From Lentisalinibacter sp037382365 (GTDB taxonomy: Bacteria > Pseudomonadota > Gammaproteobacteria > Steroidobacterales > Woeseiaceae), in assembly GCA_037382365.1 (NCBI GenBank), contig JARRPZ010000177.1:1-5986 (forward strand): 5,986 nt of DNA. Reading direction: 5' to 3'. The stretch's first letter is position 1. Each line of letters begins with the position of its first letter. Below, piece by piece: positions 1 to 5,644 of the stretch. The translations under genes and the position numbers were made by a program. The notes below the pieces were generated by a model, which made no database searches, had not been told where the DNA came from, and saw only the letters and a list, made by a program, of their open reading frames with translations.

Positions 1-1
1 C

Positions 2-226
2 GCCGAAGGCAGTACGACGGGGAACGGCCATGCCTATTTCCGTGCCAGTCCGTGGGTGAGCAGCGACATCCTGATGACCCTGCTCTACGACCTGCCGCCC
101 CAGGAGCGAGGCCTGGTGCGATCGCCGTCCATGCCAATGTGGATATTCCCGGAAGATTACCCCCGGCGCATGCGGGAAGCGCTGGCTTCATCGAAGCCGG
201 AATTGTTCCCGGAGGAAACCGAGTAG
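2..226 (+). CDS. C-terminal end of a probable alpha/beta hydrolase (5' end outside window)
   Basis: The reading frame is open from the left edge to a TAG at 224-226 and gives 74 residues. It contains a G-H-A-Y-F segment followed by S-P-W-V-S-S-D-I-L-M-T-L-L and later W-I-F-P-E-D-Y. This resembles the C-terminal end of alpha/beta-hydrolase proteins of the COG4782/DUF900 type, where a histidine before an aromatic pair and a 'V.SDL' helix follow the core and the histidine is the likely catalytic one. That match is from memory of the family, and the nucleophile serine and acid residue lie outside the window. The stop is 54 bases upstream of the next gene's start, on the same strand, so co-transcription is possible. 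It could also be another envelope protein whose fold cannot be judged from 74 residues. Confidence 0.6.
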   Translation, partial: AEGSTTGNGHAYFRASPWVSSDILMTLLYDLPPQERGLVRSPSMPMWIFPEDYPRRMREALASSKPELFPEETE

Positions 227-267
227 CACGTGACGGACCGGTCAGCCCGCGGAGCGGATGAACAGAC

Positions 268-273
268 GGAGGT
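268..273 (+). promoter_or_regulatory. Ribosome binding site deciding the start at 281
   Basis: GGAGGT lies 7 bases before ATG 281. It supports the start at 281 over the longer in-frame start at 230, which would place 17 polar, charged residues before the signal peptide. Confidence 0.7.
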
Positions 274-280
274 ACGGAGC

Positions 281-640
281 ATGATGATCAACCGATGGGC
301 CGTCGCGACGATGCTGATGCTGCAGGCCGCCTGTGTCAGTTACAGCTCCGTCGACGGCGTCGACAATCTCTGGCGCGAGATACCGCTAGAGGAGTTCCGT
401 CGTGGCGAAACGACCCAGGCGGAAGTCCTGGATCGCCTCGGACCGCCGTCTCAGCTCATCCGCCTGCATGACAGCGTGGTCTTCTATTACCTGAGCCAGA
501 AGACCCAGGGTAAGGGCCGGGTGTTCCTCGTGTGGAACCAGGGGGAGCAGCGCAGCCGTTACGACCGCGCCGTATTCTTCTTCGATACGGGCGGCCTCCT
601 GACCGAAATGGCGTACAGCAATGAGTCGATCTCCCGTTAG
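281..640 (+). CDS. Small BamE (SmpA/OmlA)-like lipoprotein
   Basis: This encodes 119 residues. Residues 1-18 form a short lipoprotein-type signal with a positive start (N-R), a hydrophobic stretch and A-A-C at 16-18. Lipidation at Cys18 is inferred; the -3 position is Gln, which is unusual for a lipobox, with Leu one residue earlier. Residues 39-56 read F-R-R-G-E-T-T-Q-A-E-V-L-D-R-L-G-P-P, which fits the 'G.T..eV...LG.P' signature of the SmpA/OmlA (BamE-like) fold. It is followed by a beta-rich part ending in a segment with F-F-F-D-T-G-G-L-L. Genuine BamE belongs to the outer-membrane barrel assembly complex, but this protein is not clearly BamE itself and its partner is unknown. The gene overlaps the next lipoprotein gene, which carries the same pattern, so the two probably arose by duplication or act together. 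An in-frame ATG at 284 is equally compatible with the ribosome-binding site. Confidence 0.8.
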   Translation: MMINRWAVATMLMLQAACVSYSSVDGVDNLWREIPLEEFRRGETTQAEVLDRLGPPSQLIRLHDSVVFYYLSQKTQGKGRVFLVWNQGEQRSRYDRAVFFFDTGGLLTEMAYSNESISR

Positions 641-1256
641 GCCCCCGATGCCCGATTACGCCGTGACTACCGTACTGATTGCGATGGCGGTGGTCGGAAC
701 CGGCTGCGCCTCCCTCGAACAGCACCTCGGTGACCCGCTGCCGCTGGAGCGGTATGAACAACTCCCGACCGGATCTCACTACGGCACCGTGCTGGCCCTC
801 TTCGGTCCTCCGCACCGGATGACCGCCCTCCCCGCCGGCATGGCATTCCAGTATGAGTATGTCCGGATCGACGAGCGGCAATACGGGCTAGTGCTGCCTG
901 GAGACATCGGCAAGTGGATCAAGGCGGTCTACGGAACGGCCGAGGCCACCGTCCAGGCCGTGGTGCTCCTCTTCGACAGCGACGGGTCGCTCCGTGGCGC
1001 GGATTCCGAAATCTTTCTCGCCGATGGCGGCGGCGGTTTTTCGATGACGCTGATCTTCTCGATGGGCAGTCTCACCGACACCCGGACGTACGAGGAATCG
1101 GCCGACAGCGCAACAGTCTGGGGTCGTGGGATGATCGATCCGTTGACGCAGGTCCTGAACCGGGACAGCAACCTGGAGACCGGTGCGAACGGACTGCAGC
1201 TTCCGGGGACGCCGGTGAGGGCCGGACAACACAGCCTCGAAATGAGAGCGCCATGA
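621..1256 (+). CDS. Lipoprotein with a BamE-like N-terminal part and a C-terminal extension
   Basis: This encodes 211 residues from ATG 621; ATG 648 (residue 10) is a plausible alternative that gives a more compact signal peptide. Neither has a strong ribosome-binding site, so coupling to the preceding gene, which it overlaps by 20 bases, is likely. A hydrophobic segment at residues 14-28 ends in V-G-T-G-C-A-S, suggesting lipidation at Cys29. Residues 50-64 (T-G-S-H-Y-G-T-V-L-A-L-F-G-P-P) repeat the 'G....V...LGPP' pattern of the preceding lipoprotein. A later V-V-L-L-F-D-S-D-G-S-L matches that protein's F-F-F-D-T-G-G-L-L. Beyond this is an extension of about 75 residues with a D-G-G-G-G-F-S glycine run that I do not recognise. 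The role is presumably in the periplasm or on the inner face of the outer membrane. Family assignment rests on motif recognition only. Confidence 0.78.
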   Translation: MSRSPVRPPMPDYAVTTVLIAMAVVGTGCASLEQHLGDPLPLERYEQLPTGSHYGTVLALFGPPHRMTALPAGMAFQYEYVRIDERQYGLVLPGDIGKWIKAVYGTAEATVQAVVLLFDSDGSLRGADSEIFLADGGGGFSMTLIFSMGSLTDTRTYEESADSATVWGRGMIDPLTQVLNRDSNLETGANGLQLPGTPVRAGQHSLEMRAP

Positions 1257-1318
1257 CCGACCGGCGGCACCTCGGCAGGGCTCTGCGATCGGCCCGATCA
1301 CGTAGGCGTGTTCCCTTA

Positions 1319-1348
1319 TTGTGTCGCTGGACTCGGCATCCGGATACT
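1319..1348 (+). promoter_or_regulatory. Weak candidate promoter in the 164-base gap before the broken barrel gene
   Basis: TTGTGT at 1319-1324 and GATACT at 1343-1348 are separated by 18 bases and resemble a sigma-70 promoter only weakly (3/6 and 4/6 matches). The position is sensible: it lies in the only sizeable gap of the plus-strand block (1257-1420), about 70 bases before the signal-peptide start. The gap holds no other convincing signal apart from a 5-bp inverted repeat GATCG/CGATC at 1287-1299. Chance occurrence is quite possible. Confidence 0.2.
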
Positions 1349-1408
1349 CGAATGAACCCTCCCCACATGTACCCGCGGCCGCGCGTGAAGCGGACCGGAT
1401 CGCACCTC

Positions 1409-1412
1409 GGAG
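1409..1412 (+). promoter_or_regulatory. Ribosome binding site for the signal peptide starting at 1421
   Basis: GGAG lies 8 bases before ATG 1421. It shows that the translation start of the broken barrel gene is preserved although the downstream frame is not. Confidence 0.55.
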
Positions 1413-1420
1413 TGTGGCCG

Positions 1421-2129
1421 ATGAACAGATCACTCGTATTCGCCTGTATGCTGCTCCTCGGGAACGCATTCCGGTACCCAGCTGAACTTCGAGGACGATC
1501 TCAATCTGGACAAGGACAAGCAGACGCTGCTGGCCGGGTTCCGCTGGCGCTTTGCCGACCGGCATTTCCTGGAAGTCGAGTATTTCGACCTGAAGCGATT
1601 CGGCAGGAAACGGCTCGAAACGGAGATCAAGTTCGGCGACGAGGTCTTCCCGATCGGCATCGACATCGACTCGTCGTTCACGACCGAGGTGACGCGTGCC
1701 AGTTACTCCTATCGAATTGTCAGGGACGTCGACTGGGGTCTCGCATTCAGCGCCGGCGTCCACGTCACGAAGCTGGAGACGCGACTCGAGGGAGTGACCT
1801 TCGACAATCTCGACCGGCCGGTGCGCACCAGGGAGATCGCGAGCGTCACGGCCCCGTTACCGGTCCTCGGTCTGAGCGGCGGCCGACGCCTCGGCGGGAA
1901 ATGGTCCTTCGTCGCCCGTGGCCAGTTCTTCTTCCTCGCGGTCGACGACATCGAGGGCTCGATCAGCCACGCGGCAGCTTTCTTCGAGCACGAGACATTC
2001 CGTCACGTGGGATTCGGCTTCGGTTACGACTGGTTCGACATCGACGTCGACGCGAAGGACACGAACTGGCGGGGCGCTGCCGACGTACGATTCCAGGGTC
2101 CCGTGATATTCCTGCAAGCATCATTCTAG
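1421..2129 (+). pseudogene. Frameshifted outer-membrane beta-barrel gene, N-terminal segment apparently missing
   Basis: From ATG 1421 a clear signal peptide (M-N-R-S-L-V-F-A-C-M-L-L-L-G-N-A) is read. That frame then turns into arginine-rich, non-protein-like sequence. From about 1476 a different frame (shifted by +1) gives 217 residues of outer-membrane barrel: G-T-Q-L-N-F-E-D-D-L-N-L-D, then W-R-F-A-D-R-H-F-L-E-V-E-Y-F-D-L, F-G-D-E-V-F-P-I-G, alternating beta strands, and a C-terminal F-L-Q-A-S-F with the terminal Phe expected for BAM recognition. The barrel frame is closed by a stop at 1422-1424, and its first ATG, GTG or TTG is GTG 1689, in the middle of the barrel. Related barrels as I remember them have a further 35-50 residues, including the first strand, between the signal peptide and the 'GT.l.FEDDL.L' motif. 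A deletion of 3n+2 bases (or a one-base insertion) near 1465-1480 would explain both the shift and the missing part. Because the remaining 217 codons have no stop, the lesion is recent or an assembly or sequencing error. Confidence 0.75.
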
Positions 2130-2140
2130 GTAATCGATTC

Positions 2141-2145
2141 GAGGG
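2141..2145 (+). promoter_or_regulatory. Ribosome binding site for the barrel gene at 2153
   Basis: GAGGG lies 7 bases before ATG 2153. It fixes that start within a much longer open frame that extends upstream to 914. Confidence 0.6.
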
Positions 2146-2152
2146 TAAACGG

Positions 2153-2908
2153 ATGACTTTGCGACAACGGCAGACAGCGGCAGCGGCAGCCCTCGCGGCC
2201 GTGCTCCTGGTATTCGGCGGCATCGACAGCGCCCAGGCGGATTCGGCGATGCAATGGTCCATCACGCCCTATCTCTGGGCATCGACGACGACCGTCGATC
2301 TGTCCGTTCGGGATACCAGTATCGGTGGCGAAGTGAGCTTCCGCGATCTCCTCGACACGATCGACGCCGCTTTCATGGTCCACGCCGAAGGCGGCAGTGG
2401 CCAGTGGAGCGCCTTCGTCGACCTGACCTATATCGACACCTCGGACACGAACCAGCGGACATTCCTGTCGGTCGACACCCGCAGCAAGCAGACAATTCTG
2501 GATGCCGCCGTATCCTGGTGGCCGACCGGAATCGGCACGCCTCTGAGCGTGTTCGGGGGCCTCCGGTACTCCGGCTTCGACGACCGATACGAGTTCCGCT
2601 CCCTCGGGGACAACACGCTGCTCGGCAGTACCCGCTCGGAAAAGGACTATTACGACGCGCTGCTCGGATTGCGCTATGTCTTCGATTTCTCGGATCGCTG
2701 GGCGCTGCACACCCGCGGCGACGTCAGCTTCGGGGATTCCGAGGGGACGCTGCTGTTACGCGCGCTCATTGGCTACACAGTGGGCCAGCGACGGCAGAAC
2801 AGGATCCTGTTCGGCTACCAGTACAAGCAGGCCGAGTTCGAGGATGGTGAGGTAACGACTGACTTCGAGTTTCACGGACCGATGGCCGGCTTCAACTTTC
2901 GATTCTGA
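2153..2908 (+). CDS. Outer-membrane beta-barrel protein of the 'PYLWAS' type, function unknown
   Basis: This encodes 251 residues. A signal peptide covers residues 1-29 (R-Q-R-Q, then an alanine/leucine-rich core, then A-Q-A before Asp30). The mature protein opens with W-S-I-T-P-Y-L-W-A-S at 35-44, a common first strand in a family of uncharacterised proteobacterial barrels. A 'G-G-E-V-S-F-R-D-L-L-D-T-I-D-A-A-F-M-V-H-A-E' stretch and then alternating aromatic strands follow. The last residues are M-A-G-F-N-F-R-F, with the terminal Phe of the BAM beta-signal. The size fits a barrel of about 8-12 strands. No catalytic residues are recognisable, so it could be a porin-like channel or a structural barrel. 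It starts 23 bases after the broken barrel gene and its stop overlaps the ATG at 2908, suggesting one transcript. The in-frame open sequence upstream of 2153 is not part of this gene. Confidence 0.85.
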   Translation: MTLRQRQTAAAAALAAVLLVFGGIDSAQADSAMQWSITPYLWASTTTVDLSVRDTSIGGEVSFRDLLDTIDAAFMVHAEGGSGQWSAFVDLTYIDTSDTNQRTFLSVDTRSKQTILDAAVSWWPTGIGTPLSVFGGLRYSGFDDRYEFRSLGDNTLLGSTRSEKDYYDALLGLRYVFDFSDRWALHTRGDVSFGDSEGTLLLRALIGYTVGQRRQNRILFGYQYKQAEFEDGEVTTDFEFHGPMAGFNFRF

Positions 2909-2949
2909 TGGGAGTGGGTCTCGCTGGCGGCGCGCCCTCCCTGACCGAG

Positions 2950-3873
2950 ATGTCGATGACTGCCAACAGAACCCGTTTCCCGACCGCGCTCATGGCGCTC
3001 ATGTCCGCGATTCTCTGCTCGCCCGCCATGGCTCAGGAGCTGTCACCGCGCGCCCACTGGCCGGCCCCGGTCGGGACCGACGTCGCGATCGTAAGCTGGC
3101 AGCGTAACGATGGCGACATACTCATCGATCCGTCGCTGCCGATCACCGGTGTGGAATCCGAAATCACCTATGTGCAGGTCGCCTACCAGCGATTTCTGGA
3201 CCTGTGGGGGCGCACGGCTTCGCTGCAGGTCAATCTGCCGTACGCCGATGGCACGACCGAGGGTACCATCAACGGAGAGTTCCGCCGGCGTCAGACGAGC
3301 GGACTGACTGACGCGCGCCTGCGACTTACCGTCAACCTCAAAGGCGCACCCGCGATGGACCCCGCCGGCTTCCGCGACCTACGCGCGAATCCCCAGACGA
3401 TCATCGGGGCCAGTGTGATCGTGCAGGCGCCGACCGGCGACTACGACGGGGACCGGGTGATCAATCTCGGCACCAACCGGTGGTCGATAAAACCCGCCAT
3501 CGGCATGATCGTACCGTTGCGACCGACATGGCTGTTCGAGGCGGAGGCAGGCGCCTGGTTTTTCGAGGACAACGATGACTTTCTCGGCGCGACCCGTGAA
3601 CAGAAGCCGGTATTCTCGCTGGAACTCCATCTCGTGAAGCGGGTCGCACCGGGTTTCTGGGCAACGCTGGATGCCAACTACTACCGCGGCGGCGAGACGC
3701 GTGCCGGCGACGGCGAGTGGCAGAATCTGCAACGCAATTCTCGAGCCGGCTTCACGGTGGTCTTCCCCATACAGGGCCGCCACGCGTTTCGTGGCAGTTT
3801 CAGTACCGGCGTCGCGACGCGCTCCGGCGGCGAGTACGACATCTATTCGCTCAGTTATATCTACGCGTGGTAG
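2950..3873 (+). CDS. Phenol_MetA_deg-family outer-membrane transporter-like protein
   Basis: This encodes 307 residues from ATG 2950. The sequence matches the Pfam Phenol_MetA_deg family (PF13557) in many places: P-V-G-T-D-V near the start, D-G-D-I-L-I-D-P-S-L-P-I, an L-W-G-R-T-A strand, L-P-Y-A-D-G, N-L-K-G-A-P-A-M, G-A-S-V-I-V-Q-A-P-T-G-D-Y-D, I-N-L-G-T-N-R-W-S-I-K-P and W-F-F-E-D-N. It ends in Tyr-Ala-Trp, an aromatic barrel terminus. Members are predicted outer-membrane barrels, often labelled 'transporter'. The link to phenol breakdown is historical, and nothing here suggests a substrate. The signal peptide ends P-A-M-A before Gln29. ATG 2908 would add 14 residues and overlaps the previous stop (TGATG), but it has no ribosome-binding site and gives an over-long N-terminal region. 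ATG 2956 is also possible. The true start is uncertain among these three. Confidence 0.88.
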   Translation: MSMTANRTRFPTALMALMSAILCSPAMAQELSPRAHWPAPVGTDVAIVSWQRNDGDILIDPSLPITGVESEITYVQVAYQRFLDLWGRTASLQVNLPYADGTTEGTINGEFRRRQTSGLTDARLRLTVNLKGAPAMDPAGFRDLRANPQTIIGASVIVQAPTGDYDGDRVINLGTNRWSIKPAIGMIVPLRPTWLFEAEAGAWFFEDNDDFLGATREQKPVFSLELHLVKRVAPGFWATLDANYYRGGETRAGDGEWQNLQRNSRAGFTVVFPIQGRHAFRGSFSTGVATRSGGEYDIYSLSYIYAW

Positions 3874-3920
3874 TGGCCGGTATCCCCCGACGTAACTGCC
3901 GGTACCCGACCACGGAGTGG

Positions 3921-4919
3921 ATGTCGATCGTGATTCTTTCGAGAGCCATCGCTGTCGCTTCTGTCATCTCGCTGCTACTGCCTTCGGCCCGGGCATCCGA
4001 GGAGGAGGAGGAAGCGCCGTTGCTCGACCGCGCGCAGCAGCGCGTTCACGGGGTCGTCAGCGGTTCTGCGGCGTATTTCGACAGCTTCTTCGGGGAGACC
4101 GATCTCGATGAAGGATCCAACGTCTCGCGAGGCAGCCTGTCGGTCGCGGGACAGTGGGACGAACGCGACGGCTTCGAGGAACGAGTCCGGCTGCATGCGA
4201 GGATCGCGATGCCCGCGCTGAAAGACCGGACCCGAATTACCTTCGGGCGTGGGGATGCGGAGGATTTCATCGATGGGACGGTGATGGATGACGTCGATAC
4301 GCTGCCGGAGCGATTCAAGGATTTCCAGGACGACGAATGGCTCTTCGGCGTGGGTTACAGCCGCAACCAGCACTTCGCGCGAGGTTGGGACTTCTCGTTG
4401 GGCGTGAAACTCCGGACGCCGCTGGAGCCCTACGCGCGGGCCACGTATCGTTGGAACCGCACTTACGATGACGCCTGGCTCTGGCGACTGCGCCCGAGGA
4501 TCTTCGTCCAGAGCCAGCGCGGCCTGGGGGCGTCGCTGAACAACACCGTCGACCACGCGCTTAACGACAACTGGCTGTTGCGTTCCGGAACGACGTTGCA
4601 GGCGGAGGACGATATCGAGGGTCTGCGCTGGAGCCAGCAGTTCACCGGCTATCAGAGCCTGTCCAACAAGACCAGCGTCTCCTACGCCGTCTTCGGCACC
4701 GGTGAGACCGGCGCGGAGGTGCCGGTGCGCGATTATGGAGTGGAAGTGCGCTATCGCCGACGGATCGCGCGGGAGTGGCTGTTCGTCGAACTGCTCTCCT
4801 ACCTGAGCTGGCCGCGGGAATTCCGATTCGAGGAGCGGCAGAGCAACCTCGGCGTCGGCGTCGAATTCGAGATGCAGTTCGGCAGATGGCCCGGTAGAGA
4901 ATCAGGAGACAATCGATGA
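3921..4919 (+). CDS. Uncharacterised predicted outer-membrane beta-barrel protein
   Basis: This encodes 332 residues. A signal peptide runs to about residue 25 (P-S-A-R-A), followed at once by five glutamates (27-31) encoded by a GAG repeat, then L-L-D-R-A-Q-Q-R-V-H-G and F-D-S-F-F-G-E. From about residue 70 to 315 the protein is a series of amphipathic strands rich in W, Y, F and R. The strands include Y-S-R-N-Q-H-F-A-R-G-W-D-F-S-L-G-V, Y-A-R-A-T-Y-R-W-N-R, and Y-R-R-R-I-A-R-E-W-L-F-V-E-L. V-E-F-E-M-Q-F near the end looks like the closing beta-signal strand, followed by a 13-residue polar tail. I do not recognise a named family, although similar hypothetical proteins seem to occur in gammaproteobacteria. 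ATG 3921 fits the signal peptide, but GGAG at 3914-3917 is only 3 bases away, so initiation may be inefficient or at GTG 3930. The stop overlaps the next start (ATGA). Confidence 0.8.
   Translation: MSIVILSRAIAVASVISLLLPSARASEEEEEAPLLDRAQQRVHGVVSGSAAYFDSFFGETDLDEGSNVSRGSLSVAGQWDERDGFEERVRLHARIAMPALKDRTRITFGRGDAEDFIDGTVMDDVDTLPERFKDFQDDEWLFGVGYSRNQHFARGWDFSLGVKLRTPLEPYARATYRWNRTYDDAWLWRLRPRIFVQSQRGLGASLNNTVDHALNDNWLLRSGTTLQAEDDIEGLRWSQQFTGYQSLSNKTSVSYAVFGTGETGAEVPVRDYGVEVRYRRRIAREWLFVELLSYLSWPREFRFEERQSNLGVGVEFEMQFGRWPGRESGDNR
4904..4908 (+). promoter_or_regulatory. Ribosome binding site for the DUF3313 lipoprotein, inside the preceding gene
   Basis: AGGAG lies 7 bases before ATG 4916, within the last codons of the upstream barrel gene. 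Together with the ATGA stop/start overlap this points to translational coupling of the two genes. Confidence 0.65.
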
Positions 4920-5623
4920 ATTTCAGGACACGGCAAGGACCCAAGATCGGCCTACTCTTCACGGGCGTAATCCTCTTCGCGGGCTGTGCCGCGTCGCCAC
5001 CGGTTCTCGATACGGGTGCCGACGCGGAACCGACCTTCGACGGCCTCTACCCCGTGCGGAATTCCGTCATGGACCATGCCTGGGCGCGGCCCGATATCGA
5101 TCTGACCGATTACTCCAAAGTCATGCTCGTCGGCGCCGGCATCGCTTTCCGTCCCGGCGGCGAGACGCGGCACACGAGGATGCCCGCCAGCGCTACGACT
5201 CACTTCGAAGTGAGCGCACAGCAACGCGACGCACTCCGGGAGATCATGGTGGAGGCTTTCACCGCGGAATTGAGCGCAAGCGACCGTTTCGAACTGGTTT
5301 CCAGCCCCGGCCCCGACGTTTTGATGGTCTACGCCGCGTTGCTGGACGTCGTTTCGAATCTGCCCCCGGAACCCGCCGGAAGGGGCGACATCTACATCCG
5401 CCAGGTCGGCGAAGCGACACTGCTGCTGGAACTCCGGGACCCGATATCGGGCACGGTCCTGGCGCGTGCCATCGACCGCCGGGCGGCAGCCGGATCCGGC
5501 GACTTGTTCATTCCTACCAACCGCGCGGCTACGACCCGGGAGGTCAGGCGGGTTGCTCAATTCTGGGCCCGGCGACTCCGCGAAGGTCTCGAGGCGCAGA
5601 TGGGGACCGCAGCCGGCAACTAG
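4916..5623 (+). CDS. DUF3313 lipoprotein
   Basis: This encodes 235 residues. Residues 1-24 are a lipoprotein signal: basic start (R-T-R-Q-G-P-K), hydrophobic core, and L-F-A-G-C with Cys24 as the likely lipidated residue. Residues 41-66 show the pattern I associate with DUF3313 (PF11769): F-D-G-L-Y-P-V, then H-A-W-A-R-P-D-I-D-L-T-D-Y. It is followed by K-V-M-L-V-G, a helix ending in E-L-S-A-S-D-R-F-E-L-V, G-P-D-V-L-M-V-Y-A-A-L-L-D-V-V, and G-E-A-T-L-L-L-E-L-R-D-P-I-S-G-T-V-L-A-R-A-I-D-R-R. The family is uncharacterised, mostly from proteobacteria, and presumably sits on the periplasmic face of a membrane. It is coupled to the preceding barrel gene by a 4-base overlap, which makes a functional pairing of the two products plausible. 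It is the last gene of the plus-strand block. Confidence 0.88.
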   Translation: MNFRTRQGPKIGLLFTGVILFAGCAASPPVLDTGADAEPTFDGLYPVRNSVMDHAWARPDIDLTDYSKVMLVGAGIAFRPGGETRHTRMPASATTHFEVSAQQRDALREIMVEAFTAELSASDRFELVSSPGPDVLMVYAALLDVVSNLPPEPAGRGDIYIRQVGEATLLLELRDPISGTVLARAIDRRAAAGSGDLFIPTNRAATTREVRRVAQFWARRLREGLEAQMGTAAGN

Positions 5624-5644
5624 CCGGGCTGCCGATACCGTTTT
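5609..5644 (+). terminator. Possible weak hairpin terminator between convergent genes
   Basis: GCAGCCGGC at 5609-5617 can pair with GCCGGGCTGC at 5623-5632 (nine pairs, one bulged G, loop AACTA). TTTT follows at 5641-5644, eight bases after the stem. The stem overlaps the end of the DUF3313 gene and lies at the expected place. The short, distant T-run makes it imperfect, and no T-run is present on the minus-strand side. Confidence 0.35.

Noticed and set aside
52..261. Plus-strand open frame overlapping the hydrolase end
   Set aside because: It is proline/alanine-rich and out of frame with the hydrolase-like segment, and has no ribosome-binding site.
1287..1299. Inverted repeat GATCG-GCC-CGATC as a terminator after the lipoprotein pair
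   Set aside because: The stem has only five pairs and no T-run follows.
1253..1420. ATG at 1253 overlapping the stop of the second lipoprotein gene (ATGA), suggesting a coupled small gene or an N-terminal extension
   Set aside because: The resulting peptide is rich in Arg, His and Pro, with no recognisable motif, and runs into the signal peptide at 1421, which has its own ribosome-binding site. It is more likely non-coding.
888..1763. Long minus-strand open frame opposite the second lipoprotein and the broken barrel
   Set aside because: It is a shadow in GC-rich sequence: the composition is Arg/Glu/Val-rich without motif or signal, while the opposite strand gives convincing proteins.
914..2908. 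A 664-codon plus-strand open frame
   Set aside because: It overlaps the lipoprotein at 621-1256 in another frame and the barrel body at 1476-2129 in a third. Only its last 251 codons (from 2153, with a ribosome-binding site and signal peptide) and a signal peptide at 1421 look real.
3999..4013. GAG trinucleotide repeat as a phase-variable tract
   Set aside because: A three-base unit cannot change the frame; it simply encodes five glutamates after the signal peptide.
4952..5560. Minus-strand open frame opposite the DUF3313 gene
   Set aside because: The plus-strand frame carries a lipobox and family motifs; the antisense translation shows neither domain nor start signal.
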